The position numbers and the translations under genes were made by a program. From positions 1 through 64,000 of the forward strand of contig JAIUPT010000044.1 in NCBI GenBank assembly GCA_022315425.1: a DNA stretch of 64,000 nt, read 5' to 3'. The notes under the pieces were generated by a model. That model was given only the letters and a program-made list of their open reading frames with translations. It was not told the DNA's origin and ran no database searches. The stretch comes from Pseudevernia furfuracea (taxonomy: Eukaryota > Ascomycota > Lecanoromycetes > Lecanorales > Parmeliaceae). Below, piece by piece: positions 24,053-34,672 of this stretch; position 1 is the first letter of the stretch, and every line of letters starts with the position of its first letter.

Positions 24053-24960
24053 AATGGCCTCCCAGATATAGCCATCACTCTACATGATGCCGCTCGCCTT
24101 GGTGACATAAGGGCTGTACGGTATGCAATGTCCCAGGGCAGCCATGTGGACAGCAGGGACTCGCAGGTACCTTCAGCTTCAGAACAGCCTACCTTGTATC
24201 TGTATGACTAGCTCACTGCTGTCAATGTGTAACCTCTCCGGACTGAGCTGGCATCTGATGCTGTGCAGGGTCGAACTGCCTTGATGTATGCAGCTCGTAA
24301 TGGACATCTCAAGGTGGCGCAAATGCTGTTGTCTCAAGGCCCCCAGTCCCATCTGCCACGACAACATGGTGAGGCTTGCAGGCAACTGCAGTTGATTGTG
24401 TCTGGCTCTGTTTGCAAAGCAGGCTATGCTAAGCTACTACAGGCCTTGTGGGCCCCAGCCTTGTACCAGCATGGTCAAGAAGTTAGGTTTTTGTTGCAGG
24501 AACGGAATTGCTTGCAAGTGTGCCATAGTGCAAGGTCACCTGCAGATGGTAGAGCTACTTCTGGCTTGTGGGGCAGACAAGTCAGCTTTTGTTGATAAGG
24601 CAAGCCTTTGCCTATCTGGAGTCCAGTCGCTGAACCTGCGCGTGCCTGAATAGTGCTTGTAGCCTGGTGCGCTATGCACTTGAGCAGCTGTGAATGCAAA
24701 GTCACATGGCACTTTGTATCCTGGAATCCCTGGTAATGTCACAAGACTCTTTGTGCATGTGGACTACCACGCAGACAGCAGATGCATCTTGACACCCATA
24801 GCATGCTTGCCACCTCACATCTGCTGTTTGCAAGCCACAAGAACGCTGTCAAGCAATTCAGACTGAGAAGTGAACACAATGATTTGCACTGGCAGCAACG
24901 AAATGTAGAGGAGTTTGCAGCACAATGCGTGCCAGCATGAGATCTGTGCTTGCATCAGGA
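24053..24960 (+). CDS. Ankyrin-repeat exons (partial gene)
   Basis: Three exons carry ankyrin repeats, which are protein-interaction helices. First: LPDIAITLHDAARLGDIRAV then RYAMSQGSHVDSRDS (about 24,058-24,166), with an AG|GTACC donor. Second, from 24,269: GRTALMYAARNGHLKVAQML followed by LSQG, a near-consensus repeat. Third, about 24,502-24,600: CAIVQGHLQMVELLLACGAD, with a one-base shift in its front half. A later piece (24,829-24,950, HKNAVKQFRLRSEHNDLHWQ) may continue the protein. Gene limits are unknown: this may be a small stand-alone gene or the 5' part of the coiled-coil/kinase locus downstream, which is on the same strand. Confidence 0.5.
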
Positions 24961-25589
24961 AGAAGAGGATCCCAGTCCCATATCGCACCTTGAGCCAGGT
25001 AACCTGGCAACTGGGGCTGTTTGGCAACACAATGTGCAGTGCAGTTATTGAAACCTTAACAATGTCATGGCCATGTTATGCGGCATCAGCTTACCTGAGC
25101 AGGGCAGCATGTTGCATGCAGTCACAAAGAGAAAGGTCACGATGCTTTCACACTTGGCACCTGCTGGTCTATTTGTCACATCTTGGGCTGCAGGTATGGT
25201 AAACACTGGCTACCTTGGAAATGAACGGTGACAAAGCAACTGTCTGTCTTCTTGCTCTCCCTTCTGGGTGCCAAGGTTCTGTGTGCTCACACAAAATTTC
25301 AGGCTGTACCACTTTCAGAGCAGAGAGCATGGTGCCCAAACTGAAGGAGTGCTGTCTCTTGGGTGAGTGTGTGACAATAATCAATGCATCTGTTACTGCT
25401 GATCAGTGCAATACTTGTTGACTGCCAGCTCTCAGCTCACATTAACTTATGCCTGCTTGACCCCTGACGTCGTATGGGTTTTTGTACAAGCTGCAGGGCT
25501 GTCTTGTGAGGAGTCCTGAAAGACAAAAATTCAAATTGTGATTTATTGATTGACTGATCAGCCTAACATCATACACCACAAACTGTTTC

Positions 25590-28420
25590 TGCAGCAATGC
25601 ATCATACATGCCAGAGATCCAAACACCTTTGAAGATCTTTGTTGAAAAATCAGGCCAAAAGGTGAGTGCCATTCAAAGGAAGGCAGCATTGTCCAAAGGG
25701 GTTGTTCGTGAAGTTGTCACATTATTGCATCACAAGCTGCTGGTTGTAGGGGACCTGGCCCAGAGTCTATAAACACTATCAATCAGTCTGGCTGCGTGCA
25801 CAACTCGAGCTGAGCATATCAGCTGGCTTGAAACCTTCAAGGCCGCTGCAGCAAGTTCCAAGAAGGGGCGCCCCTGTCATCATCATGAAACAAGGCCTCG
25901 GGTATGAATCTGTACAGCACACAGAGCAATTGGAAGTTGCAGCTTGAGGAAGCTGTGTCTCAATGGGAACAAGGTCTTCCAGAGACAGCTGTACCTGATG
26001 TTGCTGTGATGCAGGATGAGGCCCTTGGCAGGTTTGACATTGCTCATGATGCCATGGGAATAAGCCTCAATGAAGTTTTGGCAATGAAGGCACCTTTGAG
26101 CGCAGGGGGCATATGTTGAGTCAAATGATTCAACGCGCTGGGTCACAGGAGCAGCTCCTTGTGAGCAAGCTCAGCAGCTCTTTCAGGTCTGTCGCAATGC
26201 ACACTCTGCTTGGCATGAGAGCATGAGGGAGTCTGCCATGTGAACAAAGTCATACCTCCCTGTACACATCTGAGCTCAGAAGCAGCTGCTGCTGCTTGAA
26301 GGGGAAACAACTGGCCGGCATCTTACAGATCCTGACCCTGCTAATCACAATCTTGGTCTGGTGCTACAGTCATTACATGGCCAGACTTGACCATCTGTCA
26401 GGCCACGAGTGCCGTTGCAAGACACCTAATGCTGGCATGCATTTGAGTGGCCTCATGCATCTGCATGTTACTACCAACTGATTCAAAGGTACTGACGCAG
26501 TCCTTCAAACTTCAGGTACAGCACGTTCTTGCTACAGGCGTCTTGGAGGTGTCTGAGCTTGCTGCTGCCTGCCAAGGCCTTGACAAACAGCTAGCAGAAG
26601 ATATGCATTCAGCTGACCAAGCACCACAGCATGCTAGAAGACTGTAAGGTAGATGCTTGGCTGTGTCTTGACTGCTAGTATTACTGACCCAAGACCCTAA
26701 TCAAGCAATAGAGCCAGATGAGCACATTAAAGTTTGCTGCAATTGTTACACTTGCTCTCAGTCTACCATCAATATGACAGTGGCACAGTGTGTTGACTGC
26801 AGCACCTTTGCTGAATATGATGGAGGTCAGTCAGTGATCGAATGAACAAACTTGTGCATTGCAGATGTAGCTTTCTATGGTCTCTTGCAGGCAAGCTTTA
26901 AACGCAATTCCTACACGCTTCAGCTGGCTGATCCAAAGATGTGGAAGATGGTGCAGGACAAGAGTGTGGCTGAGGCAACTAAGACAAGCCTGCTGCGACA
27001 GTTTGATGGGCATGTCCAGCAGAAGCTGGATCTGTGCAAGCAGCGTCAAAAGCAGCAGCACAGCATTCATACCAGCTTGACCACAGCATCCAAGTGTTTG
27101 GTGTTCATAGATCCTGCTCCCGCCAGCTTTGGGATGGTCAGCTGATCAGGGCATGCAACAAAACACCACTCAGCTGCAATTGTATACTAGACTTGCTGCA
27201 TCATTCCTGGAGACTCAGCAGGCCAGAGAACGTCTGCAACCAATGCATACAGAAGGAAGAACAGCTGATGAGCGAGCTGGCCAAAGCCTCTGCACACTTG
27301 CTTGCGCGCCTCTATAGAGGTGCTGGAAGAGACTCGTGCCAACATGCATGTGGGACTTCAAAGGCCAGGAGCAAAAGCATGCTGAAAATCTGACAAGGTA
27401 TGCGCAGGCAGTGCAGTGTCCATGTGAACTGCAGGCAATGTACATAAAAGTATCATTACAGTGCCTTCTGCACATGTTTCATGCTTCATGCAGTAATCAG
27501 TCTCACGCATGTTGAGTCGTGTGAAGCTTCCAGATTCTGCAAAGTCTTCAGAATTGCGATAGCGCATATTTCTGGAAGTTGCATGCCAGACTGCAGTGAG
27601 CTCATGCAACCACAATAGCAGACATTTCAAGCTCTGATAAAGCATCGACTGTGCCACTGAAAAGGCCACGTCAAGGTCAGCCATGAATGTTTGCAATTTT
27701 ACTTTTTGCATTGGTTGGTGGTGCAGGGACGTCAAAGCTCAAAGTGAGGGGGCTGCACGTACAGCACAGCAGAAGACAGCTGCCCAAGCAGCCATAGCTT
27801 CTTGGTCTGAGAGCCAAGACCAGCAGAAGCAGCTGTCAAGGACCCTGGCTAAAGCAGAATATGATCTTGTATTGTTGCGTCTGGATGAAAAGCATGTAAG
27901 CATCCTGCACTTGATCTATGGTGTTCACAGCACACTGAACCAGGCTTTACCAGGCGTTATCAGTTGCAGCTCCTGCAAGAAAATTGAACAGCTCCATGTT
28001 GCAAGTAAAGCTGATGCTCGAGAAAAGCAGTCATGGAGCCAATATCAAGCCATCACTAGCAGATGTAAAGACACGTGCGAGGAGACTGAGTACCAATGTG
28101 GTTCATGTAGCGGGAAGCCGAGAGAGTAGAGAAGACCATAGCAGAGCTGACAACTGCTAAAGCTGCTGTGGCCTTGGGAATGGAGCCGCAAGCTCAGTTA
28201 CTGGCGTCCCCTGAGCTACTGGACGACCATCCTGAGCTGCACTGGGACCAAGTTGCAGCCAGCGCAACTCCCCAGCTTGGTGCTGCCAAAAGCTTGCTAT
28301 GTGAGGGACAGGAAGTTTTGCATTTCCGGTGCGTACACTGCAAACCATGCCTGCACAGCCGGCTGAACATCTGGCTGATAGCACATCAGTCATGACCCGG
28401 CGCACCCATGCTTCCAACTG
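25590..28420 (+). CDS. Coiled-coil exons, probably the N-terminal part of the kinase-RZ gene
   Basis: A chain of + strand exon-like segments encodes Glu/Gln/Lys/Ala-rich helices. Examples are LEEAVSQWEQGLPETAVPDV (25,950-26,005), EVSELAAACQGLDKQLAEDM (26,545-26,605), a piece with ATKTSLLRQFDGHVQQKLDL (26,976-27,035), LQLYTRLAASFLETQQARER (about 27,175-27,235), and QKTAAQAAIASWSESQDQQK with QLSRTLAKAEYDLVLLRLDE (27,770-27,890). The last piece (28,110-28,330) ends just before the kinase exons. Heptad-like spacing suggests a long coiled coil or helical bundle. Frame is lost at least near 25,945 and 26,085. No family name is warranted. Joining to the kinase downstream is inferred from strand, spacing and lack of an intervening start. 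Confidence 0.45.
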
Positions 28421-28529
28421 CATCAAGCTTGAATTAGCACAGTCAAGCATTATCTACTGGGGTTTGCTTGCCCTGCAGAACTCTGCCAGCTTCTTATTGT
28501 CCTGCCATACTTGTGCAGACACATCAAAT

Positions 28530-28612
28530 ATGTACATGTAGATATGTATAATGTCTAATGTGTAATATGTATGTGCAAAATATGTATATGTGTATGTGAC
28601 ATGTATAATGTG
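28530..28612. repeat. Imperfect TGTA/ATGTATA-rich tract
   Basis: A low-complexity stretch of TATGTATAATGTG-like words lies just upstream of the first kinase exon, most likely inside an intron. It behaves as a degenerate microsatellite. Confidence 0.5.
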
Positions 28613-28634
28613 ACGCTGCTTGTGTACTACACAG

Positions 28635-31600
28635 GTCTCTGTCGGCCCCAGCTTCAGCTGTGACTGAAGCAGAAGATTCTGATGGTCGCAGATGGGCCTT
28701 GAAGCGTGTTGCAGGCAGCGATCAGCTTGCTCGAGAAGCAGACCACTTGGCCAAGCTTCAGGGTCACCCTCTGATCGTCCCTCTGCAGAGCATATTTGTT
28801 GACAGGGGAGTCACGTACCTGCAGATGCCATTCTACCCCAAAGGCAATTTGCGCATCTGGTTGGAGCAGGTCAAGGTGATATACAAATTCAGGCATGTCC
28901 CCTCTTTCCTCATATTGGAAATTTTCTAATGTAAATATGAACTAACATAAGTATTAATAGTATTTATATTCAAGGTCTGTGTCACTGCCTGTCGTGCACG
29001 TGCAGTCTGCGTGACGCAGCTGCTGAGCCACATGTTGTCCTTGTAATGCGTAACCACATGTTGTCCTTGTAATGCGTTACCACATGTTGTCCTTGTAATG
29101 CGTAGCCACATGTTGTCCTTGTAATGCGTAACCATCCTTTTGGCATCAACTGGTGACAAAATACATGACGCAGCCTTATGATCGGTCTGACGCTCAGACG
29201 CCTTGCAAGGACAGGCTGTTGTCTCATATGTACATGTCGTGCATGAAGCAGCCATGCGTTGTCATCGCCAGTGTGAAGTGTGCAGGCTGCTAGGCTGAAC
29301 ACTGGTGCCTTGGCTGTGTTGGAAAAGGCTGCTGTCAAATCCACAATGCGTCAGCTGGCCCAAGCTATTGCCTTCACACATCAGAAAGGTGTCATCCACA
29401 GAGACATCAAGCCAGAGAATGTCCTTCTTCAGGACAATGGCACATTGCGCTGTGTGACTTTGGTGTCAGTAAAGATGTCGTCAGCAGCGCTTATCAGTGC
29501 ACCGTGAATCTCTCGGCTGCAGGCACCCTGGCCTACTGTGCACCTGAAACAGGCAAGTTGGTACTTATGCTGCAAGACCTGTCATCCTTCAATTCAAATG
29601 CTCATAGCACAGCATGCATCAGTTGAGCATCCAGCACAACTTTGAAAATGACATGGCTTTGCCTGCATTGCTTATGTTGTTTGTGCATAGCGTGCAGTAC
29701 GTCCAGTGTGATTGCGCATGCGTACACCTATAACACTCTTGTCTCCTCTCTCTTAGCGTGGATGTGTACACCTGTGATACTCTACAACCATGCCGTGCTT
29801 TCGTTATTTTGTCTACAAACATGCTGTGCATTCGCTCTTTGAAAGGCTACTCTTGACAGCAAATGTCTACTTCCATGTGTTGCGGGCTTTCTCTTCTATC
29901 ATCAATGTACTTTGGCTGCAATCATACTGCACTGAGTCGGTGCCGCGGACCCTCAAGGGCAGGCAGCAGTACATGGGGAAGTTGTCCCACAGCAGTGGAT
30001 GTGTGGTCCTTTGGAGTCATGTTGCTAGAAGCGACATCAGGTAACTTTTTCTCCTGGCTTTCACCCCTCAACAGAATAGCCTTTCAAGCAGGCAGACAAG
30101 AGGCGCCTGTTGCTTTATCAAGGAAGGCATTACCATCTGATGACCCCTGGTTTGACGGCCTCTGGTAGCTGCTTGAGCAGCTGCTACACCCAGCTCCTGA
30201 CAGACGCCCTAGCATGGACCTGATCCTGTTGTCAGACTTCTTCACCTCCGACAGATTTGCGCTGGACAAAAACAGCACACCCATTGACAGGAAGTTCCGC
30301 ACTCTCAACTCTCACCTGGATGCCCTCGGGCGCAGCACAGGCAGGCTGCCAGCTCACGCCATTGCTGTGCGCTCAGAACAGACTGCACTGGAAGACATGC
30401 TGCAAGCCTTTGCACAAGAGGAGTTGCCCATCTGCAAGGCATTCAACATCAGCTGGGGCCCTACCAGTCTGCAAAAGCCACTGCAAGAGGTCATGGACCT
30501 TGCACTACTCCAGCTCAGCAACAGCTGCGGCTTGTTCCAGCAATGTGATGAAGCTGTGAAGCTGCATCGCACCTACCTGCCGCCAGTCTGGAAGGACAAC
30601 CAGGAGCCTGCCTCTGTTGAGGCAGTACAAGGCTTGTGGCTGCATTCTGGCCAGTGCTTATTGGAAGGGATCCACATTCCTGTCAGCTTCTCAGCAGCCC
30701 GGCACTGTGTGCTGGTGGGCAATGAGCTGCTGTCAAGCAGCACAGATGAGTGCACCGCCATGAGCTGCTGTCAAGCAGCACAGATGAGTGCACCGCCATG
30801 AGCTGCTGTCAAGCAGCACAGATGAGTGCACCGCCATGAGCTGCTGTCAAGCAGCACAGATGAGTGCACCGCCATGAGCTGCTGTCAAGCAGCACAGATG
30901 AGTGCACCGCCATGAGCTGCTGTCAAGCAGCACAGATGAGTGCACCGCCATGAGCTGCTGTCAAGCAGCACAGATGAGTGCACTGCCATGATGGCAGACT
31001 TTTGATCCAGAGGAAGCACAGAGGCTGAGGCAGGTGCTGGCAGTCCACCATGGCGATGGGAGTGAGCTGATGCTGTCAGTGGGCAGCATTCTGGGCACCC
31101 CAGAAGCAACTTTGGTCGCAGATGCCACCAAGGAAGGCGTTGTCTGCCGCAAGGTAAGAGCATAGTACTGCTTGTTAAATGTGGCCATGTATGGTCTCAG
31201 GCCCCACATTGCACATTCTTGCTGCTGCAGAAAGGCTCTGTTTGGACTAGCTTGCCAATCACAATGGCAGCTGACACCAACATTGCTTGCAATGACGAAA
31301 CGGATCACAGCGAAGTCAGCCAACTTAGCTCATGGCTGCTTGCCTTGATGGCTGTCTTGCATGTGAATGCTTTTGGACAACCTTGGCTCAGAATCATTTT
31401 GACCCTGGGGCCCTGGGGCAATCATGCACTTGTGAGACTCAAGCTTCCAAAGCTGCGCTTGATGGCTTGTAGGTGAGGACAGTATCTGGTTGAAGACAGG
31501 CGCCCTTATCTGGAGGCTGTCAAGGAAGGATTCTGGGCTCTGCGTCTAGCAGACCACCTGGAGCACTTTTCTGGTGTTGAGCTTGCCTCACTGTTTTTAA

Positions 31601-32986
31601 AGAGCAATATATAGATGTGGACAGATTGATTGATTCTCTCTGCATGGAGCAAGGAGAAGAAGAAGTGCAAACTACTCAAGAATGGTTGCACCGTTTTGTC
31701 AAGACATTGTCAGAACACAGCATCAGGGTGTTTTTGGCATGCGTCGCCAATAGGTTGACTCTGTCCACAGCAGGGCAAACTATCATAGTTGAGGTATGCA
31801 GTCAGCTTCAGCAGCCCAGATTATTTCCAGTTGCCAGCCACATGCAGCTGCCCGCTTGTGCGTCATATCAAGTCCTTTGCCTCACGCATGAATGCTGCAT
31901 TGCGGCTGGGAGAGTACTTGATGAGAACTGATGCCCAGCATGAGCAGCGCCTGACAAGAGAAGAAGAAAGGGCAGTAGCCCAGGCAATGGATGGAGACAT
32001 CAGGCCTGGTGGGCAGTACAAATGTGGTTGTGGCTATATATATGCCATTGGTGAGTGCGGTGGACATATGCAGCAAGCAAGCTGTCCTGGATGTGGCAGC
32101 TATATTGGGGGAGCTTCACATCGGTTAGAGGCAATAATGTGCATGCTGGCTTTGATGGTGCTACAGCGCCTGCGTGGCCTCAGTGATGTGTTGGCTGGCG
32201 GTGTGTGCATAGAACGTTCTGTGTTTTGGACAAAGTGTATCCTTGGGAAAGTGTATCTGAGATCCAATCTGACAGAACACAAAGACAATACAGTATGCGG
32301 TCAAGCAAGGTTGTGTTAGGCTGCGCAATGCATGGAAATGCATCTCGGAGGCTACATTTACAGTCAGGAAGAGTAGAGTCGCTAACTGAGAAGCTGCTGT
32401 GACAATAATTATGGCGTCTGTTATTGACTGTTAGGGCGAGGCTGACAGGTCCCTGTGGCCGCCCACAACTAAAGCAAGTGGTATCAGCCATGGCCAGTGT
32501 CATCCTAGCACACAACCTGCTAGCGATTCTTGTGGCGTTTGCACAACATATGGATGCATCAGTGGTGACACACCATGCGCACAACATATTCCTGCCAGGT
32601 GTACTACAGCAGAAACGTTGCCAAGACCTCGCATGCTGCCAATTACACATTGCAACTTATCACAAAGCTTATGCATTGAATTGGCAAACGCACAGTCAGA
32701 CCATCACAGTAGTGATTCATTTCACACTGACATCATCACTGCTGTCGAAAAATTATACCACCATGCACAAGACCACATTGACGCACTGTGCATCATTCCA
32801 CAATCTTTACTCGTAGATACATAGCCAACGCTCATTGACAGCACAGCACATCGATATGAACTCATGCAATCTCGCTGCCAGCTGTACAACACAAGAAAGG
32901 AGATGCCAGACACACGCCAATTCCTTGAGGTGCATTCTTCCAGGCCATCCTCAGTGATCAGGCTGCTTCTGCAGCTGTCAAGGTAG
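28635..32986 (+). CDS. Protein kinase with C-terminal RZ-type zinc finger
   Basis: Kinase N-lobe exon (28,635-28,876): RRWALKRV with the ATP-binding Lys, READHLAKLQGHPLIVPLQS and a hydrophobic beta-strand pair. Catalytic exon (29,286-29,551): QLAQAIAFTHQKGVIHRDIK then PENVLL, followed after restoring one C near 29,450 by LCDFGVSKD, then GTLAYCAPE; it ends at a GC-type donor, CAG|GCAAGT. The C-lobe appears as TAVDVWSFGVMLLEATSG (about 29,990-30,040) and LLEQLLHPAPDRRPSMDLIL (from 30,168) after an in-frame TAG at 30,166. A long alpha-helical segment without recognisable family follows (30,240-31,590), interrupted by the 38-bp minisatellite. The RZ finger is at 32,011-32,120. The last exon (about 32,825-32,986) ends TAG. 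RZ fingers are known from RNF213 and ZNFX1, ubiquitin-linked immune proteins; a kinase joined to one would be an unusual architecture. All key kinase residues are present once indels are repaired. Confidence 0.65.
29029..29132. repeat. 26-bp tandem repeat, four copies, in a kinase intron
   Basis: Four head-to-tail copies of the unit CACATGTTGTCCTTGTAATG+CGTAAC occupy 29,029-29,054, 29,055-29,080, 29,081-29,106 and 29,107-29,132. Copies differ only at the last few bases (TTAC and TAGC variants). The block lies in the intron between the two kinase-lobe exons, so length change should not alter the protein. Confidence 0.9.
30722..30987. repeat. 38-bp minisatellite, seven copies, inside the kinase-RZ coding region
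   Basis: Seven near-identical 38-base units start at 30,722, 30,760, 30,798, 30,836, 30,874, 30,912 and 30,950; the only difference seen is a C-to-T change near the end of the last copy. The first copy continues the protein as NELLSSSTDECTA. The sequence after the array continues naturally (MMADF...) if a single copy is present. Six extra copies add 228 bases, a multiple of three, so the overall frame is kept. However, 38 is not a multiple of three, so each copy is read in a new frame and the third copy brings an in-frame TGA. Confidence 0.95.
32011..32120 (+). other. RZ-type zinc finger motif
   Basis: The translation YKCGCGYIYAIGECGGHMQQ then ASCPGCGSYIGG and SHR follows the RZ pattern: aromatic-x-C, Y-x-IG-(E/D/N)-CG, C-P-x-C, IGG. 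Cysteines fall at 32,023, 32,029, 32,055, 32,083 and 32,092. The His that usually follows the first Cys by four (KC--GH-Y) is Tyr here, while an extra Cys sits two residues after the first. Frame is open throughout and an exon donor (CG|GTTAGAG) follows. Confidence 0.75.
32205..32480. repeat. Dispersed repeat, copy 2 (one module inverted)
   Basis: Contains GTGTATCTGAGATCCAATCT (32,249 onward), CAGTATGCGGTCAAGCAAGG followed by TTGTGTTAGGCTGC (32,290 onward), AAATGCATCTCGGAGGCTA and GAGGCTGACAGG. Compared with copy 1, the first module is in the opposite orientation relative to the second. It lies just after the RZ exon, apparently within an intron of the kinase-RZ gene. Confidence 0.65.
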
Positions 32987-32991
32987 CTCCC

Positions 32992-34485
32992 CTAGTACTG
33001 GGCACCAAACTGGTCAGCGTTGCCAAACTGGGCTTGCTGGGCCTGAGGGGCTGGAGCTGCATCCCATCCATCTGCAGCAGTAGCAGATATCACCACAGCA
33101 CAATGCACTGACAAAGCTACTGTAAAAAGCATGTGCTCACATTTGCTGGTGCTAGCGTGTATATAAGCAGCAGAAGTGCAATGCAACAATCAAAACAACC
33201 TGGTCATGCTGATGTAATGTGACACGACAAGTGCATTTGGTACACATGATTGCCCAGGACAACAAGTAAGTTGCTAACCTGCAGCACCTGCAGCAGGGGC
33301 AGCACCCCATTCATCAGCTGCAGGGGCAGCAGGGGCGTCCTGTCCAAAGCCAGTCCCAGCAGGGGCAGACTCATCCCAGCTCTGATCTGGGACAACCTGC
33401 CAACCAAGGCACAACTATTGTCCAAACCAGGCCTTGGCAACTTATCATGGCTTCGCCATTCGCATCCAGCTTTGCAACATGCTTCTTCAACCAGGAGTCA
33501 AGCTGCGATGGAAGATTGAGACGGACATAGTCTAACCAGGTGAGTTTTGCTGGATGCAAGTGGCAGATGGTGAAGTGGGCTCACCACCAGGTGCAGGCAG
33601 CTGGCCGTATGGCTGTGCATCACCACCATAGTCAGCAGCCTCCTCCTCACTGGGGTCCTTGGTCTCCTCTGGCTCACGGTAGAAGAAGAGGTCAACCATC
33701 ACATCCCATGGCTGGCCTGGCAGCAGGGTAGAGCGCATCTGCAAACAAAGCATCGCATCAGTCACCACAGCCTTGATTGCTTGGGTGAGGTGCCAATGAC
33801 CAGCAAAGCTGAATGAGGTCTTGTTCTAGACTTGTTGCAAGACTGACCTGCAGAACCATGCGAGCCAAGATCCAGTAAAGGACAACCAATGGAGTGCTTG
33901 GCCTTGTTGTTGGCTGGGATGGCGACATCCACGTATGGCAGAGGTGAGTCAGTGTCGCAGAAGGCAATAGTGGGAATGTTGACATAAGCAGACTCCTTGA
34001 TGGGCTGGTGGTCAGTCCTGGGGTCAGTCAGAAGCAGAAGGCGGTGCTCTTCGAAGTTCTTCTGAATCTGATTGGTAAAAGTTCCTGAAAGGCATTGGAA
34101 GAGTACATCAGCACTGAATGAATGGGTTTTGAAGACGGTGGCTTGCGAGACGAAGCCACCATGTGTCGAACTGCAGTCTTACCAGGGGTGTGACGTCCAG
34201 CAAGAGCCTTGGCTCCAGTGTACTGAGCAAACTTCAGCACGGCCTCTCTGACCGTAAGGACGTGCTGACTGAACAACAATGTCCTGCAGGGTTCTCAATG
34301 GCGACAATGATACGGGCTGCCAATTGAAGCTTCTCCCATGTCTTGCCCAGGTTGATCACATAGATACCATCCAGTCGGCGTCTGTACACATACCGCTCCA
34401 TCTGGTAGTCGCAGTTCTTGGTACCTAGGTGGCATGATGCTGCCAGCATAAGCTGGATGTCAGACTCTTTCTGTGACAGTGCCAT
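32992..34485 (-). CDS. RPSA: 40S ribosomal protein SA (uS2 family)
   Basis: RPSA is the eukaryotic uS2 protein of the small ribosomal subunit. Five exons: 34,485-34,183 (ATG 34,485), 34,085-33,848, 33,738-33,585, 33,396-33,279 and 33,071-32,992 (stop TAG). Diagnostic segments: QLMLAASCHLGTKNCDYQME, YVINLGKTWEKLQLAARIIV, AVLKFAQYTGAKALAGRHTP, LTDPRTDHQPIKESAYVNIP, TIAFCDTDSPLPYVDVAIPA, PGQPWDVMVDLFFYREPEE and an acidic Ala/Pro-rich tail with DEWGAAPA and GWDAAPAPQ. Splice phases fit (P|G across intron 1). One-base excesses occur near 34,285, 34,241 and 33,881; because this gene is normally essential, they are best read as sequence errors. It converges with the kinase-RZ gene, whose stop is 5 bases away. 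Confidence 0.93.
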
Positions 34486-34672
34486 GGTGCCGACTGTGCC
34501 TGACCAGGTGCAATTGCAAAGCCAAGAGACTGAGGGACAGAGCCGCCAAGGTCAAATAATGGCATCAGGATTTGACCTATTTGTATTGCGATACTTCTTC
34601 AACACCACTCTTGGATTCCCTGAGAGGCCAGTCTGGCCCAGCTCGCTTTGCTTTGACCGGTTGACGCAAAGC
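34486..34672. promoter_or_regulatory. Short divergent promoter, RPSA / PH-domain gene
   Basis: Only 187 bases separate the RPSA start codon (minus) from the first likely ATG of the PH-domain gene (plus). CpG is clearly raised from about 34,140 through 34,750. No TATA box stands out. A shared bidirectional promoter is inferred from layout. Confidence 0.4.

Noticed and set aside
23900..24053. Start codon for the ankyrin gene
   Set aside because: Several ATGs are possible and none is supported by a conserved N-terminus, so no start was chosen.
29029..29132. Tandem 26-bp units as a CRISPR array
   Set aside because: Units are directly adjacent with no unique spacers and lie in an intron of a nuclear gene.
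30160..32825. TAG codons read through in the kinase-RZ gene, hinting at a TAG-to-Gln code
   Set aside because: The TAG near 32,822 is better read as an intron acceptor (CATAG), RPSA ends in a normal TAG, and the remaining one at 30,166 is a single base change within an error-prone region.
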